Source of the DNA: Erysipelotrichaceae bacterium
Lineage (GTDB): Bacteria > Bacillota_I > Bacilli_A > RFN20 > CAG-826
Direction of reading: 5' to 3'
NCBI GenBank assembly: GCA_015059065.1
Contig: SVBE01000009.1
Location: 1 to 62,960 of the forward strand
Length of the DNA: 62,960 bases
A program made the translations under genes and the position numbers. Shown piece by piece: positions 24,700 to 35,647 of the stretch. Each line of letters opens with the position of its first letter. The first letter of the stretch is position 1. The notes below the pieces were generated by a model. That model ran no database searches and was not told the DNA's origin. It saw only the letters and a program-made list of their open reading frames with translations.

Positions 24700-25443
24700 A
24701 TGCAATACGAAGAAGTAAGTTGGTACTCTGAACGCGTTAATCGCTGGATGAGAATTAAGGTTTATGGACACTATGGAGTGCCCGTTATTTGCTATCCTTG
24801 TCAAGGTAAACAAAGCGATGACTTTTATAACAATGGGATGATTGATAACCTTGCTGATTATATTGATCAAGGAAAGATAAAACTGTATTGTCTAGATAGC
24901 AATGATGATGAGACTGTTGACTATCAAGGATGGGACAAAGGTCACGCGTCCTATATGTTGTCTCAGTACCATGAATATGTGGTGAATGAAGTGCTTCCTT
25001 TTATTTATGATAGGCAGGGTGGATACTGCGAACCATTCCTCTTTGGTTGTTCCATGGGAGCCACTCATGCGGCCAATCATTTCTTCAGACGTCCTGATTT
25101 ATTCTCTGGTTTTTTAGGACTATCAGGTAACTATGATAACAAATATTTCTTCCCAGACTATTTTGATGAAAATGCTTATAACAATTCCCCAGTTCATTAT
25201 TTAGACAACATGCCTAGTGATCATCCATGGATTGAAAAATATAATCAGAAAACAATGGTGATTGTCATTGGTAAAGGGGCTTATGAATATCTTGTCGATT
25301 ATTCCAACTATTGGTTAAAAGAAGTAACAGATCGAAAAGGCATTCATATTTGGTATAACTTCTGGGATGAAAGCGCCACACATGACTGGCCTAGCTGGAA
25401 ATATCAAGCTAGATACTTTATGGATTTATTACTAGAAGAATAG
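24700..25443 (+). CDS. Alpha/beta-hydrolase (esterase D-like family)
   Basis: The 247-residue protein has the nucleophile elbow FGCSMGATHA (serine in GCSMG) and C-terminal candidates for the acid (near GKGAYEYLVDY) and the histidine (ESATHDWPSWKYQ). The last is the usual H-x-W-x-x-W ending of the putative-esterase family. It is probably a cytoplasmic carboxylesterase of unknown substrate. TATAAT lies about 28 nt upstream, no Shine-Dalgarno is visible, and a terminator follows the stop. Confidence 0.82.
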   Translation: MQYEEVSWYSERVNRWMRIKVYGHYGVPVICYPCQGKQSDDFYNNGMIDNLADYIDQGKIKLYCLDSNDDETVDYQGWDKGHASYMLSQYHEYVVNEVLPFIYDRQGGYCEPFLFGCSMGATHAANHFFRRPDLFSGFLGLSGNYDNKYFFPDYFDENAYNNSPVHYLDNMPSDHPWIEKYNQKTMVIVIGKGAYEYLVDYSNYWLKEVTDRKGIHIWYNFWDESATHDWPSWKYQARYFMDLLLEE

Positions 25444-25462
25444 TCTTTACCTGATTTATAAG

Positions 25463-25486
25463 TAGCAATTTTATTGCTATTTTTTT
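25463..25486 (+). terminator. Terminator of the esterase gene, overlapping the tgt -10 box
   Basis: TAGCAAT at 25463-25469 pairs with ATTGCTA at 25473-25479, followed by seven T. The last T is the first base of TATAAT (25486-25491), the probable -10 of tgt, whose ATG is 9 nt beyond. Termination and initiation elements are thus fused. Confidence 0.75.
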
Positions 25487-25490
25487 ATAA

Positions 25491-26623
<1,133 letters not shown>

Positions 26624-26624
<1 letters not shown>

Positions 26625-27664
26625 TGGATATCAATTTATTTGACTTTTATTTACCTGAAGAGTTGATTGCGCAAACCCCTGCGGAAAAGCGTGATCATTC
26701 CCGTCTTTTAGCGATTAATAAAGATAATCATACTTATGAAGATAAACATTTCTATGACATCATCAATTATTTAAAACCAGGTGATGTTTTAGTGAGAAAT
26801 AATACCAAAGTTATTCCTGCTAGATTACTGGGAATTAAGGAAGTTACAGGGGCTCACTGTGAGCTACTTTTACTCCATCAAGATGAAGAAAAAAAGGACT
26901 GTTGGGAATGTCTTTGTAAGCCTGCTAAATCAATTAAAGTGGGCACCAAAATTGACTTCGGTGAAGGCAAATTAATTGCCGAATGTGTCGAGGTCAAGGA
27001 TGAAGGATTAAGAAAATTTGTGTTTCATTATGAAGGAATTTTCTTAGAAGTACTTGATGCATTAGGAAAGATGCCTTTACCTCCATATATTAAACAACAG
27101 CTCTGCGAGAATGATCGTTATCAAACTGTCTATGCTAAATATGAAGGAAGCGCGGCTGCGCCAACTGCCGGATTCCATTTTACAGAAGAGCTCAATGAGA
27201 AAATCAAAGCTATGGGAGTGGAGATAATCGAGGTTACTTTACACATTGGCTTAGGTACATTTAGACCAGTAAATGTGGAAGATACAAAAGACCACGTCAT
27301 GCATTCAGAAGTATATGAAATTAATGAGGATGCTGCGCGTAGATTAAACGAAGCAAAAGCAAATAATCGTAGGATAATTGCGGTAGGCACAACATCTGTT
27401 AGAACATTAGAAGCTAATTATTCTAAATATAGTACTTTTAAGGCGACGAGAGAAGCCACTAATATCTTTATTCAACCAGGCTATCAGTTTAAAGCAGTGG
27501 ACTGCATTATCACTAATTTCCACTTACCTAAATCTACATTAATTATGTTAGTCTCATCATTCATGGGATTAGATTTCACCCAAGAAGTATATAAGCATGC
27601 GGTGGATAACCGTTATCGCTTCTTCTCCTTTGGTGACTCGATGTTTATCTATGCCACAAAATAA
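26624..27664 (+). CDS. queA: S-adenosylmethionine:tRNA ribosyltransferase-isomerase
   Basis: The 346-residue protein transfers and isomerises the ribosyl moiety of SAM onto preQ1 in tRNA, giving epoxyqueuosine. Family blocks LPEELIAQTPAEKRDHSRLL, GDVLVRNNTKVIPARL, APTAGFHFTEEL, LHIGLGTFRPV and TTSVRTLE are present. Its ATG shares one base with the tgt stop, and the next gene overlaps its end, so the three queuosine genes are a tight operon. Confidence 0.97.
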
Positions 27665-28292
27665 TCAAAATTTCCATAAATTGTTTAAAAATATCGTGCA
27701 AAATCTCGATATTTCCAAAGGTAAACCCAAACTTCTTTTGCATGTTTGTTGTGGACCTTGCTCTACAATACCGTTAGAGAGATTAAAAGATTATTTTGAT
27801 ATTACTTTGTTATTCAATAATTCTAATATCTATCCTAAAAAAGAACATGATCGAAGATATGAAGAACTAAATAGATATATAGATGAAACAGGATATGGAT
27901 ATCCAATTATCTATATCGATTATGATTACGATAAATATATCGAAGATCTTAAGCCTTATGCCGATATGCCAGAAGGTAGAGAAAGATGCAGAATATGTTT
28001 TAAAAAGAGGTTAAAACAATTATTTGAAATTGCTTCCGAAAAACACTTTGATTATGCCTGTACAGTGATGTCGATTTCGCGTTATAAAAACTCGAAAGAT
28101 TTGAATAAAATAGGCGAAGATTTAGCCAAGGAATATCCATCGGTGAAGTGGCTTTATTCCGACTTCAAAAAAGAGAATGGATATGAGGATTCCTTGCTCA
28201 TAATCAGAGAACACGAGATGTATTTTCAAGAGTATTGCGGCTGTGAATTTAGCTACAAAAAATACCAGGAAAAACAGCAAAATAATCACTGA
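27651..28292 (+). CDS. queH: Epoxyqueuosine reductase QueH
   Basis: I place the start at 27651, overlapping queA by 14 nt, giving 213 residues. The DUF208/QueH signature LLLHVCCGPCSTIPLERL is followed by CRICFKKRL and the C-terminal YCGCEFSYKK, together providing the iron-sulfur and metal cysteines. QueH performs the last step of queuosine synthesis, replacing the cobalamin-dependent QueG. No preQ1 synthesis genes are in the window. The stop is TGA, evidence that UGA is not read as tryptophan. Confidence 0.93.
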   Translation: MPQNNQNFHKLFKNIVQNLDISKGKPKLLLHVCCGPCSTIPLERLKDYFDITLLFNNSNIYPKKEHDRRYEELNRYIDETGYGYPIIYIDYDYDKYIEDLKPYADMPEGRERCRICFKKRLKQLFEIASEKHFDYACTVMSISRYKNSKDLNKIGEDLAKEYPSVKWLYSDFKKENGYEDSLLIIREHEMYFQEYCGCEFSYKKYQEKQQNNH

Positions 28293-28318
28293 TTTTGGAA
28301 CATAAATAACACACCGAG

Positions 28319-28345
28319 AGCCGTTGTCATTTGTTACGGCTTTTT
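28319..28345 (+). terminator. Terminator of the queuosine operon
   Basis: AGCCGT at 28319-28324 pairs with ACGGCT at 28336-28341, followed by TTTT. It separates queH from the ribosomal promoter. Confidence 0.75.
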
Positions 28346-28374
28346 AATTATTTATAAAAAATTTAATAAATTTG

Positions 28375-28403
28375 TTGACACACATATACGTGAGGAGTAT
28401 ATT
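28375..28403 (+). promoter_or_regulatory. Promoter of the S10-spc-alpha ribosomal operon
   Basis: TTGACA at 28375-28380, 17-nt spacer, TATATT at 28398-28403. No other strong promoter or terminator is apparent until after rplQ, so this may drive about 15 kb. Confidence 0.8.
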
Positions 28404-28409
28404 TTTAAC

Positions 28410-28534
28410 GTTGACTGCCCGCGTTGAAAAGCGAGGTTGCGGACACGCCCACTAACGTTGTCATGAAAACGTGTCTGGGAATTCGCTTAGAGAGGGATGA
28501 GTCAAAACTAGAAAGTGTGAAAGGAGAAAAATTC
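28410..28534 (+). promoter_or_regulatory. 5' leader of the S10 operon, candidate autoregulatory RNA
   Basis: The leader of about 125 nt is more GC-rich than neighbouring spacers and can form CCGC...GCGG and other stems. The sequence AACGTT occurs at both its start (near 28407) and middle (near 28454). S10 leaders are regulated by L4 in E. coli and some Firmicutes; whether this one is cannot be told by eye. AAAGGAGA precedes the rpsJ ATG. Confidence 0.4.
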
Positions 28535-28846
28535 ATGGCAAAAACAACCAAGATCAGGGTTCGCCTCAGAAGTTACGATCACGTCAACCTCGATGCTAGT
28601 GCTGAAAGAATCGTCACTGTCGCGAAAAAGAGTGGTGCCCAAGTAGTTGGCCCAGTTCCGCTCCCAACGGAAAAACAGGTGTTTACAATTTTAAGATCAC
28701 CTCACAAGGATAAGGATTCTCGTGAGCAATTTGAAATCAGAACACACAAAAGAATTATCGATATCAAAAACCCAAGAAAGGAAACATTAGATGCGATTCG
28801 TAATCTAGACTTACCTTCAGGAGTGGATATCGAAATCAAATTATAA
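28535..28846 (+). CDS. rpsJ: 30S ribosomal protein S10
   Basis: I start at 28535 ([16 protein letters not shown]), 7 nt after AAAGGAGA; the longer upstream frame is leader RNA. The 103-residue protein has the S10 signature with [22 protein letters not shown]. It is a 30S head protein that also acts as NusE in antitermination. First gene of the operon. Confidence 0.97.
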   Translation: MAKTTKIRVRLRSYDHVNLDASAERIVTVAKKSGAQVVGPVPLPTEKQVFTILRSPHKDKDSREQFEIRTHKRIIDIKNPRKETLDAIRNLDLPSGVDIEIKL

Positions 28847-28860
28847 GGAGGTAGGACACA

Positions 28861-29649
28861 ATGAAAGCTATTTTAGGCCGTAAAGTTGGTATGACCCAAG
28901 TCTTCGCTGAAGATGGAACAATGTATCCAGTGTCAGTCATTGAAGTCTTACCAAACGTCGTCACTCAAGTTAAAACTGTTGAGAAAGATGGCTATGCTGC
29001 TGTCCAAGTCGGCTATGAAGATAAGAAAGAAAGCCGCGCTAACAAAGCAGAAAAAGGTATTGCTAAGAAAGCCAATACCAATCCACATTACTTCTCCAAA
29101 GAATTAAAGGGAGATGAATTAAGTGGTTACCAATTAGGCGACAAAATCACATGTGGCATCTTCAAGAAAGGTGAAATTGTTGATGTTGTCGGCACTAGTA
29201 AGGGTAAAGGTTATTCCGGTACTATAAAGAGATGGCATATGATCATCGGACCAAAAGGTCACGGTTCCGGATACCATAGAGGACAAGGTTCCTTCGCTAA
29301 CCAAGGTCGTTACAACCATGGTGTTATGCCAGGAAAACACATGTCCGGACATCACGGTAACAAATCTGTCACTTTACTCAATGTCCAAATCGTCGATGTC
29401 AACGAGGAAAAGGGTTACATCTTAATTAAAGGTGGCGTCCCAGGACCACGTAAGGCCATCGTTATGATTCGTACAGCGGTTAAAGTTGTCAAACATCCAG
29501 ATGTCGTTAAAAACTTACTCTTGAGAGTTAAGGAAGAACCAAAGGTTGAAGAACCAGCGGCTCAAACTCCAGTCGCGGAAGCCCCTGTCGCCGAAGCCCC
29601 AGCAGCCGAAGCCCCAGTCGCTGAACCAGCAACTGAAGAAAGCAAATAG
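28861..29649 (+). CDS. rplC: 50S ribosomal protein L3 with acidic Ala/Pro/Glu C-terminal tail
   Basis: Residues 1-210 are a normal L3 (ILGRKVGMTQVF, GPKGHGSGYHRGQGS, MPGKHMSGHHGN). The protein continues for about 50 residues of alanine/proline/glutamate repeats based on VAEAP, absent from standard L3. L3 binds 23S rRNA near the peptidyl transferase centre. AAGGAGG precedes the ATG. The tail resembles extensions on several other ribosomal proteins of this operon. Confidence 0.95.
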   Translation: MKAILGRKVGMTQVFAEDGTMYPVSVIEVLPNVVTQVKTVEKDGYAAVQVGYEDKKESRANKAEKGIAKKANTNPHYFSKELKGDELSGYQLGDKITCGIFKKGEIVDVVGTSKGKGYSGTIKRWHMIIGPKGHGSGYHRGQGSFANQGRYNHGVMPGKHMSGHHGNKSVTLLNVQIVDVNEEKGYILIKGGVPGPRKAIVMIRTAVKVVKHPDVVKNLLLRVKEEPKVEEPAAQTPVAEAPVAEAPAAEAPVAEPATEESK

Positions 29650-29662
29650 GAGGTAGATAGAA

Positions 29663-30301
29663 ATGGCTGAAAAGAAAAACGTCTCAGTTAAAGTCGTCAA
29701 TATGAACGGCGAAGAAGTTTCTAAGCTCAATCTAGATGCTTCCGTCTTCGGAATTGAACCTCATCAACAAGCATTATTCAATGCCGTTCAAGTCGAACAA
29801 TCCAATTCCCGTCAAGCCACGGCGAAAACCAAAGTCCGTCACGAAGTTAGCGGCGGTGGTAAAAAGCCATGGAGACAAAAAGGTACAGGCCGCGCACGTG
29901 CCGGTACTACTAGATCCCCAATTTGGGTTGGTGGTGGTACAGTCTTTGGACCAGATGGTAATCAAGACTACACACTTTACCAAAATAAGAAAGAACACAA
30001 ACTCGCGTTAAAGAGTGCGTTAAGCCTCAAAGTCAAAGAAGGATTAGTCGTCGTCGACAACATCGCCTTCGCTGACAAGAAGACAAAAGAATGTGTTAAA
30101 TTCCTCAGCGCGGTTAACGCTTGCACAAAAGTGTTAATGGTTGTTAAGGAAATAGATGCCAACGCGTTCGCCTCTGTGCGTAACCTCGGTTGGGTCAAAC
30201 TCGTCACTTGTGACAACGTCTCAGTTCTCGATTTATTAAATTCTGATTACTTAGTCATCTCACAAGAAGCGATCAAAGAAGTTGAAGGAGGATTAAAGTA
30301 A
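29663..30301 (+). CDS. rplD: 50S ribosomal protein L4
   Basis: The 212-residue protein has the L4 core with the extended loop [20 protein letters not shown] and GGGTVFGP. L4 lines the exit tunnel and can repress the S10 operon in some bacteria. It sits 13 nt after rplC and 1 nt before rplW. Confidence 0.96.
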   Translation: MAEKKNVSVKVVNMNGEEVSKLNLDASVFGIEPHQQALFNAVQVEQSNSRQATAKTKVRHEVSGGGKKPWRQKGTGRARAGTTRSPIWVGGGTVFGPDGNQDYTLYQNKKEHKLALKSALSLKVKEGLVVVDNIAFADKKTKECVKFLSAVNACTKVLMVVKEIDANAFASVRNLGWVKLVTCDNVSVLDLLNSDYLVISQEAIKEVEGGLK

Positions 30302-30302
30302 T

Positions 30303-30662
30303 ATGGCAAGAGCTGCAAAGAAGACTGAAACTAAGAAAGTCGAAAAAGCCGAAGTCAAATTCTCTAAACCTACTGAAAGAGACTTCGCGGTGATTGCTAA
30401 ACCAGTCATCACTGAAAAGAGCATGAACATGATGCAAAACCAAAACAAAGTCGTCGTTCATGTCGCCCCAGATGCCAACAAGACTGAAGTCAAGTTAGCT
30501 TTCCAAAGAATCTTCCAAGTGAAAGTTACTGACGTCGCGATTGCTAACGTCAAGGGCAAAGAAACAACTAGAGGTACCCGTTATAAGGGCCACATCTCTG
30601 GTTATAAGAAGGCCATTGTCACTATCGCTGAAGGCGAAGCCATTGACCTCTTCAAGGACTAA
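30303..30662 (+). CDS. rplW: 50S ribosomal protein L23
   Basis: The 119-residue protein has the L23 fold (VIAKPVITEKSM, NKTEVKLAFQRIF, KGHISGYKKAIV). A lysine/glutamate/alanine-rich extension of about 25 residues precedes it. L23 docks SRP and trigger factor at the tunnel exit. The ATG follows the rplD stop almost directly, inside its ribosome-site region. Confidence 0.95.
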   Translation: MARAAKKTETKKVEKAEVKFSKPTERDFAVIAKPVITEKSMNMMQNQNKVVVHVAPDANKTEVKLAFQRIFQVKVTDVAIANVKGKETTRGTRYKGHISGYKKAIVTIAEGEAIDLFKD

Positions 30663-30697
30663 TGAACATTAGTACCAAATTATAGGAGGAAGACAAA

Positions 30698-31534
30698 ATG
30701 TCTATTAGAAGTTACAAACCTACTAGCCCTAGTAGAAGAAACATGACCAACTCGACATTTGAAGAAATTACAACTAGCACTCCTGAGAAAAGCTTATTAG
30801 TTACATTAAGTAAGACTGGCGGAAGAAATAACCAAGGCGTTATCACTTGCCGTCACATCGGTGGAGGTCATAAACGTAAATATCGTATTATCGACTTCAA
30901 ACGTAATAAGGACAATATCCCAGCCGTTGTAAAGACTATCGAGTATGATCCAAACAGAAACGCCAACATCTGCTTATTAGCATATGCTGATGGTGAAAAG
31001 AGATACATCTTAGCACCAAAAGATATCAAAGTTGGCAGCAAAGTTGTCTCTGGTGACCAAGTCGATATCGTCACTGGCAACTGCTTAAAATTAAAGAATA
31101 TCCCTGAAGGTACATTCGTCCACAACTTGGAACTCACTCCAGGCAAAGGTGGTCAATTATGTAGAGCCGCTGGTGCATCTGCTCAAACACTTGGTGTTGA
31201 TGGCAAATACGTCAGCGTGAGACTCGCCTCAGGCGAAATGAGAAAAATTCTCGGAGAATGCCGCGCGACAGTCGGTGTCGTCGGTAACGAAGACTTCAAC
31301 TTGGTCAACAAAGGCAAAGCTGGTAAAACCAGATGGGCCGGAACTAGACCAACAGTCCGTGGTAGTGTTATGAACCCTAACGATCACCCACACGGTGGTG
31401 GTGAAGGTAAGTCCCCAGTTGGACGTGATGCACCAAGAACTCCATGGGGCAAGAGAGCTCTCGGAGTGAAGACAAGAAGTAAGAAGAAAGCTTCTAACAA
31501 ATTAATGATTAGAAGAATTAATGACGCGAAGTAA
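30698..31534 (+). CDS. rplB: 50S ribosomal protein L2
   Basis: The 278-residue protein is a full-length L2 with [26 protein letters not shown] and the C-terminal [18 protein letters not shown] carrying the conserved histidine close to the peptidyl transferase centre. AGGAGG precedes the ATG. Confidence 0.97.
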   Translation: MSIRSYKPTSPSRRNMTNSTFEEITTSTPEKSLLVTLSKTGGRNNQGVITCRHIGGGHKRKYRIIDFKRNKDNIPAVVKTIEYDPNRNANICLLAYADGEKRYILAPKDIKVGSKVVSGDQVDIVTGNCLKLKNIPEGTFVHNLELTPGKGGQLCRAAGASAQTLGVDGKYVSVRLASGEMRKILGECRATVGVVGNEDFNLVNKGKAGKTRWAGTRPTVRGSVMNPNDHPHGGGEGKSPVGRDAPRTPWGKRALGVKTRSKKKASNKLMIRRINDAK

Positions 31535-31548
31535 AGGAGGTTAGCAAA

Positions 31549-31842
31549 ATGGCAAGAAGTTTGAAAAAAGGCGCATTCTGTGACGACTACTTAATGAAGA
31601 AGGTCGAAGCGTTAAATGCCGCTAATAAAAAAGAAATCATCAAAACTTGGTCTCGTAGATCAACAATATTCCCAGCCTTTGTTGGCCACACATTCGCGGT
31701 ATATAACGGCAAGGAACACATCTCCGTTTATGTCACTGACGATATGGTCGGACATAAGCTCGGTGAATTCGCCCCAACCCGTAAATATACAGGTCACACA
31801 GGCCACACTGCTGAAGATAAAGCAGCAGCCGCTGGTAAATAG
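31549..31842 (+). CDS. rpsS: 30S ribosomal protein S19
   Basis: The 97-residue protein shows [42 protein letters not shown] and [16 protein letters not shown], the S19 signature. It is a 30S head protein near the A-site finger. It is preceded by AAAGGAGG. Confidence 0.97.
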   Translation: MARSLKKGAFCDDYLMKKVEALNAANKKEIIKTWSRRSTIFPAFVGHTFAVYNGKEHISVYVTDDMVGHKLGEFAPTRKYTGHTGHTAEDKAAAAGK

Positions 31843-31853
31843 GAGGAAAGATA

Positions 31854-32327
31854 ATGGCTACTAAAAAGAAAACAGAAGTCGTTGCTGAAGAAGAAGTGAA
31901 AGCTGAAGCTCCAGTCGAAGAAGCTCCTAAGAAAGCAAAGAAAGCAAAGAAAGAGGAAAAGGCTGCTCCTGAAAAGCCAGCTAAACCAATGCCAACTGAA
32001 GCGAGAGCGACATCCATGAACGTGAGATGCACTCCACGCAAGGCGCGCTTAGTATTAGATTTAGTAAGAGGAAAAGACGTGAAAGTCGCTCTTGGAATCT
32101 TAAAGAATGTGAACAAGGCCGCCAGTGAACCAGTGAGCAAGACCATTAGATCTGCCGCTGCTAACGCGATCAACAACTTCGGTATGGATGAGAATAGCTT
32201 ATATATCTCTGAAATCTATGCTAATGACGGAATGAGAATCAAGAGATTCATTCCAAGAGCCAAAGGTTCTGCCTCTGGCTTAGTGAAAAGATGCTGCCAC
32301 ATCACTGTGGTGGTCAAGATGCGCTAG
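31854..32327 (+). CDS. rplV: 50S ribosomal protein L22 with charged N-terminal extension
   Basis: The L22 core starts near residue 45 (TEARATSMNVRCTPRKARLV) and ends with FIPRAKGSASGLVKRCCHIT. The first 45 residues are a lysine/glutamate/alanine/proline stretch (EAPVEEAPKKAKK) not present in typical 110-residue L22. L22 lines the exit tunnel. The stop is followed by AGGAGG for rpsC. Confidence 0.95.
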   Translation: MATKKKTEVVAEEEVKAEAPVEEAPKKAKKAKKEEKAAPEKPAKPMPTEARATSMNVRCTPRKARLVLDLVRGKDVKVALGILKNVNKAASEPVSKTIRSAAANAINNFGMDENSLYISEIYANDGMRIKRFIPRAKGSASGLVKRCCHITVVVKMR

Positions 32328-32338
32328 GAGGAATACTT

Positions 32339-33019
32339 ATGGGACAAAAAGTTAATCCAGTAGGTATGCGTGTTGGTGTCAATCGTGATTGGAATTCACG
32401 TTGGTTCGCTAACGATAAAGATTACAATGTGTTCTTAAACCAAGATATCAAAATTAGAAAATATCTTGAGAAAGAATGCCAAAGCGCATCATTATCTCAC
32501 ATCGAGATTGAAAGAATTAAAACAGACAAGGGTTATAACGTTTCCGTCCTCATCTTCGTCGCGAGAGTTGCTCTCGTCATCGGAGAAGGTGGTAAGAACG
32601 TTAACAGACTCAAAGCCGAAGTTCAAAAATTACTCCCAGCTGATGTCAATGTCAGAGTTGATGTCATCGAAGTGAAGAACCCAGACTTAGACGCGAACAT
32701 CGTCGCCTATAGCATCGCTCAACAACTCGAGGCTCGTGCCAGCTTCAGAACTGTGCAAAAGAAAGCCATTCAAAGAGTTCGTAAAGCCGGTGCCAAAGGT
32801 TGCCGTACAGTCGTCAGCGGTCGTTTAGGCGGTGCTGATATCGCTAGAAGCGAAGGTTATAAGGAAGGCGTTATCCCTCTACATACTCTCCGCAGCGACA
32901 TCGACTATGCCTGCAAAGAAGCTGCCACTCAATATGGTCGCTTAGGTGTTAAGGTTTGGATCTGTAGAGGAGAAATTCGTCCTGAACTCGCTAAAAAAGA
33001 AGAGAAGAAAGGAGAATAA
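32339..33019 (+). CDS. rpsC: 30S ribosomal protein S3
   Basis: I start at 32339 (MGQKVNPVGMRVGVNRDW), 7 nt after AGGAGG; the longer frame overlaps rplV. The 226-residue protein has the KH domain (VALVIGEGGKNVNRLKAEV) and the C-terminal block VKVWICRGEI. S3 forms part of the mRNA entry helicase. Confidence 0.97.
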   Translation: MGQKVNPVGMRVGVNRDWNSRWFANDKDYNVFLNQDIKIRKYLEKECQSASLSHIEIERIKTDKGYNVSVLIFVARVALVIGEGGKNVNRLKAEVQKLLPADVNVRVDVIEVKNPDLDANIVAYSIAQQLEARASFRTVQKKAIQRVRKAGAKGCRTVVSGRLGGADIARSEGYKEGVIPLHTLRSDIDYACKEAATQYGRLGVKVWICRGEIRPELAKKEEKKGE

Positions 33020-33022
33020 GCC

Positions 33023-33433
33023 ATGTTACAACCAAAAAGAACAAAATATCGTCGTCCACATATCTTAAAATATGAAGGACGTGCTAAAGCTGGTAGAACT
33101 GTCGCCTTTGGTGAATATGGTCTCCAAGCTGTGGAAGGCGCATGGATCACTGCTCGTCAAATCGAAGCAGCCCGTATCGTCTTATCTAGATATACAAAGC
33201 GTGGTGGACAGATTTGGATTAGAATCTTCCCACAACTCGCAAAAACTAAAAAACCTGCTGAAGTTCGTATGGGTTCCGGTAAAGGTTCACCAGAGGAATG
33301 GGTTGCAGTCGTCAAGCAAGGTTGCGTGATGTTCGAAATCGCTGGAGTTACTCCAGAAGTTGAAATGGAAGCCCTTCGCTTAGCGGCCTATAAGCTCCCA
33401 ATCAAATGCAAGGTTGTGAAGAAAGGAGAGTAG
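33023..33433 (+). CDS. rplP: 50S ribosomal protein L16
   Basis: The 136-residue protein matches L16 ([42 protein letters not shown]). It helps position A-site tRNA on the 50S subunit. It lies 3 nt after rpsC. Confidence 0.97.
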   Translation: MLQPKRTKYRRPHILKYEGRAKAGRTVAFGEYGLQAVEGAWITARQIEAARIVLSRYTKRGGQIWIRIFPQLAKTKKPAEVRMGSGKGSPEEWVAVVKQGCVMFEIAGVTPEVEMEALRLAAYKLPIKCKVVKKGE

Positions 33434-33437
33434 TGCC

Positions 33438-33638
33438 ATGAAAATTAATGAAGTACGTGAATTATCCACTAGTGAGTTAAAAGAAAAGCTCTACTCACTC
33501 AAAGAACAATTATTCGAATTAAGACGTAAGAAAGCCGTCGGTGCTCTTGAAAGAGGCGAAGACGTCATTACAGTCAGAAGAGATATCGCGCGTGTTAACT
33601 TAGTGTTAAGAGAACGCGAGCTCGCGGAAAGTAAATAA
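33438..33638 (+). CDS. rpmC: 50S ribosomal protein L29
   Basis: The 66-residue helical protein shows the L29 motif LKEKLYSLKEQLFELRRKKA and DITVRRDIARVNLVLRER-type spacing. It sits by the exit tunnel next to L23. AGGAGA of the rplP end serves as its ribosome site. Confidence 0.95.
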   Translation: MKINEVRELSTSELKEKLYSLKEQLFELRRKKAVGALERGEDVITVRRDIARVNLVLRERELAESK

Positions 33639-33651
33639 GGAGGAATAAAAG

Positions 33652-34035
33652 ATGGAAAGAAATAGAAGAACAACTATTCAAGGCGTCGTCGTCTCAGACA
33701 AAAACGACAAGACCATCGCTGTCCTTGTTGAAAGCCACAAAAGACATCCTAAATACGGTAAACGTGTGAAGACTGGTAACAAATACTACGCACACGATGA
33801 AAATAACGAAGCCAAAGTTGGTGATACAGTCACTATTATGGCCTGCCGTAGAATGTCTGCTAGCAAGAGATTCAGACTTGTCTCTATCGATAAGAAAGCA
33901 GAAATGACAGTCAAGGAAGCCGAAGCCGAATTAAAGGCCGAAGAGCTCTCCGCTAGTGAAGCTGTCCACGAAGCTGCTCCAGTCGAAGCCCCAAAAGCTG
34001 AAGCTCCAGCGGAAGAAGCCAAGGAGGAAAAGTAA
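33652..34035 (+). CDS. rpsQ: 30S ribosomal protein S17 with Ala/Glu/Pro C-terminal extension
   Basis: Residues 1-83 are S17 ([38 protein letters not shown]). About 44 further residues, rich in alanine, glutamate and proline ([18 protein letters not shown]), extend the C-terminus beyond the usual 85 residues. The extension resembles those on L3, L22, L5 and S5. Confidence 0.95.
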   Translation: MERNRRTTIQGVVVSDKNDKTIAVLVESHKRHPKYGKRVKTGNKYYAHDENNEAKVGDTVTIMACRRMSASKRFRLVSIDKKAEMTVKEAEAELKAEELSASEAVHEAAPVEAPKAEAPAEEAKEEK

Positions 34036-34038
34036 GTT

Positions 34039-34416
34039 ATGATCCAAAAGGAAACAAACCTCGTCGTCGCCGATAACTCCGGTGCGAGAAGTGTCAGAGC
34101 TTTCAACCTCTATGGTGGAAGTAAAAGAAAAAGTTCATCCATTGGCGATGTGATCTTAGCCGCGGTTAAGGACGCTATCCCAAATGGTAAAGTGAAGAAG
34201 GGTGACGTCGTGAGATGTGTCATCGTTCGCACAAAGAAAGCAATTCAAAGAGCTGATGGCAGCACCATTGCCTTCGATGACAATGCGGTCGTCGTCATCA
34301 ATGATGACAATGCCCCAGTTGGAACTCGTGTCTTCGGTCCTGTCGCTCGTGAATTACGTGAAAAGGGAATCGATGGATTCATGAAAATTGTCTCCCTCGC
34401 CCCAGAAGTGTTATAA
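34039..34416 (+). CDS. rplN: 50S ribosomal protein L14
   Basis: The 125-residue protein has the L14 signature ([44 protein letters not shown]). It forms an inter-subunit bridge. It is 3 nt after rpsQ. Confidence 0.97.
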   Translation: MIQKETNLVVADNSGARSVRAFNLYGGSKRKSSSIGDVILAAVKDAIPNGKVKKGDVVRCVIVRTKKAIQRADGSTIAFDDNAVVVINDDNAPVGTRVFGPVARELREKGIDGFMKIVSLAPEVL

Positions 34417-34425
34417 GGAGGAAAG

Positions 34426-34734
34426 ATGATGAATTTCGTTAAAGGTGATAAAGTCATCGTCATCGCCGGTAATGACAAGGGTAAGACTGGTACAATCCAA
34501 AAGGTTGATCCAAAAACTAACCGCGTCGTTGTCGAGAATGTCAATGTCCGTAAAAAACACAGAAAACCAACTCAACAAACTCCAGAAGGTAGCGTCGTCG
34601 AGATCTACGCTCCAATCGATGCTTCCAATGTCATGTTAGTTGATCCAAAAACTAAAAAGCCAACTAAGATTGGTCATAAAGAAGAGAAAGGCAAGAAAGT
34701 CCGTTATGCGAAAGCCAGCGGTACAATTCTATAA
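34426..34734 (+). CDS. rplX: 50S ribosomal protein L24
   Basis: The 102-residue protein has the KOW motif ([19 protein letters not shown]) and [16 protein letters not shown], typical of L24. Two adjacent ATG codons exist; the second (34429) is better spaced from GGAGG. L24 is an assembly-initiating 50S protein. Confidence 0.96.
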   Translation: MMNFVKGDKVIVIAGNDKGKTGTIQKVDPKTNRVVVENVNVRKKHRKPTQQTPEGSVVEIYAPIDASNVMLVDPKTKKPTKIGHKEEKGKKVRYAKASGTIL

Positions 34735-34747
34735 GGAGGGCAAGTAA

Positions 34748-35428
34748 ATGGCTGAAGAAACTAAGAAACCTGCAGCAAAGAAACCTGCTGCTCCAAAAGC
34801 CCCTAAAGCGGAAGCTCCAAAAGCCGAAGCCCCAGCAAATAAAGCACCAAGCAAGAAAACTGGTAAGGGCAATGCCAAAGCGAATATCACTCCACGCTTA
34901 AAGACAAAATATGAAAATGAAGTGAGAAAAGCCTTGTTAGAAACTTATAAATATAAGTCAACAATGGAAATCCCAGCTCTCAACAAGATCGTTATCAACA
35001 TCGGTGTTGGCGATGCCACTAGCGATGCCAAACGTCTTGAAGAAGCCGTGGCTGAATTAGGACAAATCACTGGTCAAAAGCCAGTCACTACAAGAGCCAA
35101 AAAATCCGTCGCTTCCTTCAAATTAAGAGAAGGTCAAGCCATCGGTTGTAAAGTGACTCTTCGTGGTGTGCGTATGTATGACTTCTTCGATAAGTTAGTC
35201 TCTATCGCACTCCCACGTGTCCGTGACTTCCGTGGTGTCTCCCGCAACGCCTTCGATGGCCGCGGCAACTACACACTCGGTGTCAAAGAACAATTAATCT
35301 TCCCTGAAATCGATTACGATAAGGTCGCGAAAGTTCGCGGTATGGACATCGTCATCGTCACTACAGCGAAGACTGATAAAGAAGCATATTCATTACTCGA
35401 ATTAATGGGTATGCCATTCCAAAGATAG
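34748..35428 (+). CDS. rplE: 50S ribosomal protein L5 with Ala/Lys/Pro N-terminal extension
   Basis: The L5 core begins near residue 48 ([46 protein letters not shown]). The first 47 residues are an alanine/lysine/proline-rich tract ([16 protein letters not shown]) that adds a basic tail not found in standard 180-residue L5. L5 contacts 5S rRNA and P-site tRNA. Confidence 0.95.
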   Translation: MAEETKKPAAKKPAAPKAPKAEAPKAEAPANKAPSKKTGKGNAKANITPRLKTKYENEVRKALLETYKYKSTMEIPALNKIVINIGVGDATSDAKRLEEAVAELGQITGQKPVTTRAKKSVASFKLREGQAIGCKVTLRGVRMYDFFDKLVSIALPRVRDFRGVSRNAFDGRGNYTLGVKEQLIFPEIDYDKVAKVRGMDIVIVTTAKTDKEAYSLLELMGMPFQR

Positions 35429-35443
35429 GAAAGGAGAACGTAA

Positions 35444-35629
35444 ATGGCAAAAACAAGTGCAAAAGTACGTTGTGCTAGACCACAAAAGTACAAAGTTAGA
35501 GAATATACACGTTGTGAGCGTTGTGGACGTCCTCATTCCGTCTATTCTAAATTCCATTTATGCCGTGTCTGCTTAAGAGAATTAGCATACAAGGGTGAAA
35601 TCCCAGGCTTAAAGAAATCATCTTGGTAA
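35444..35629 (+). CDS. rpsN: 30S ribosomal protein S14, zinc-binding type
   Basis: The 61-residue protein carries [20 protein letters not shown], the four-cysteine zinc ribbon of the short type-Z S14. AGGAGA precedes the ATG. The zinc type is the standard form in Firmicutes operons. Confidence 0.97.
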   Translation: MAKTSAKVRCARPQKYKVREYTRCERCGRPHSVYSKFHLCRVCLRELAYKGEIPGLKKSSW

Positions 35630-35647
35630 TAAGGAGGTAAAAGTATT

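Noticed and set aside
28424-28534. Upstream in-frame extension of rpsJ giving a 140-residue protein
   Set aside because: S10 is about 103 residues; the ATG at 28535 has AAAGGAGA and the extension is the structured leader.
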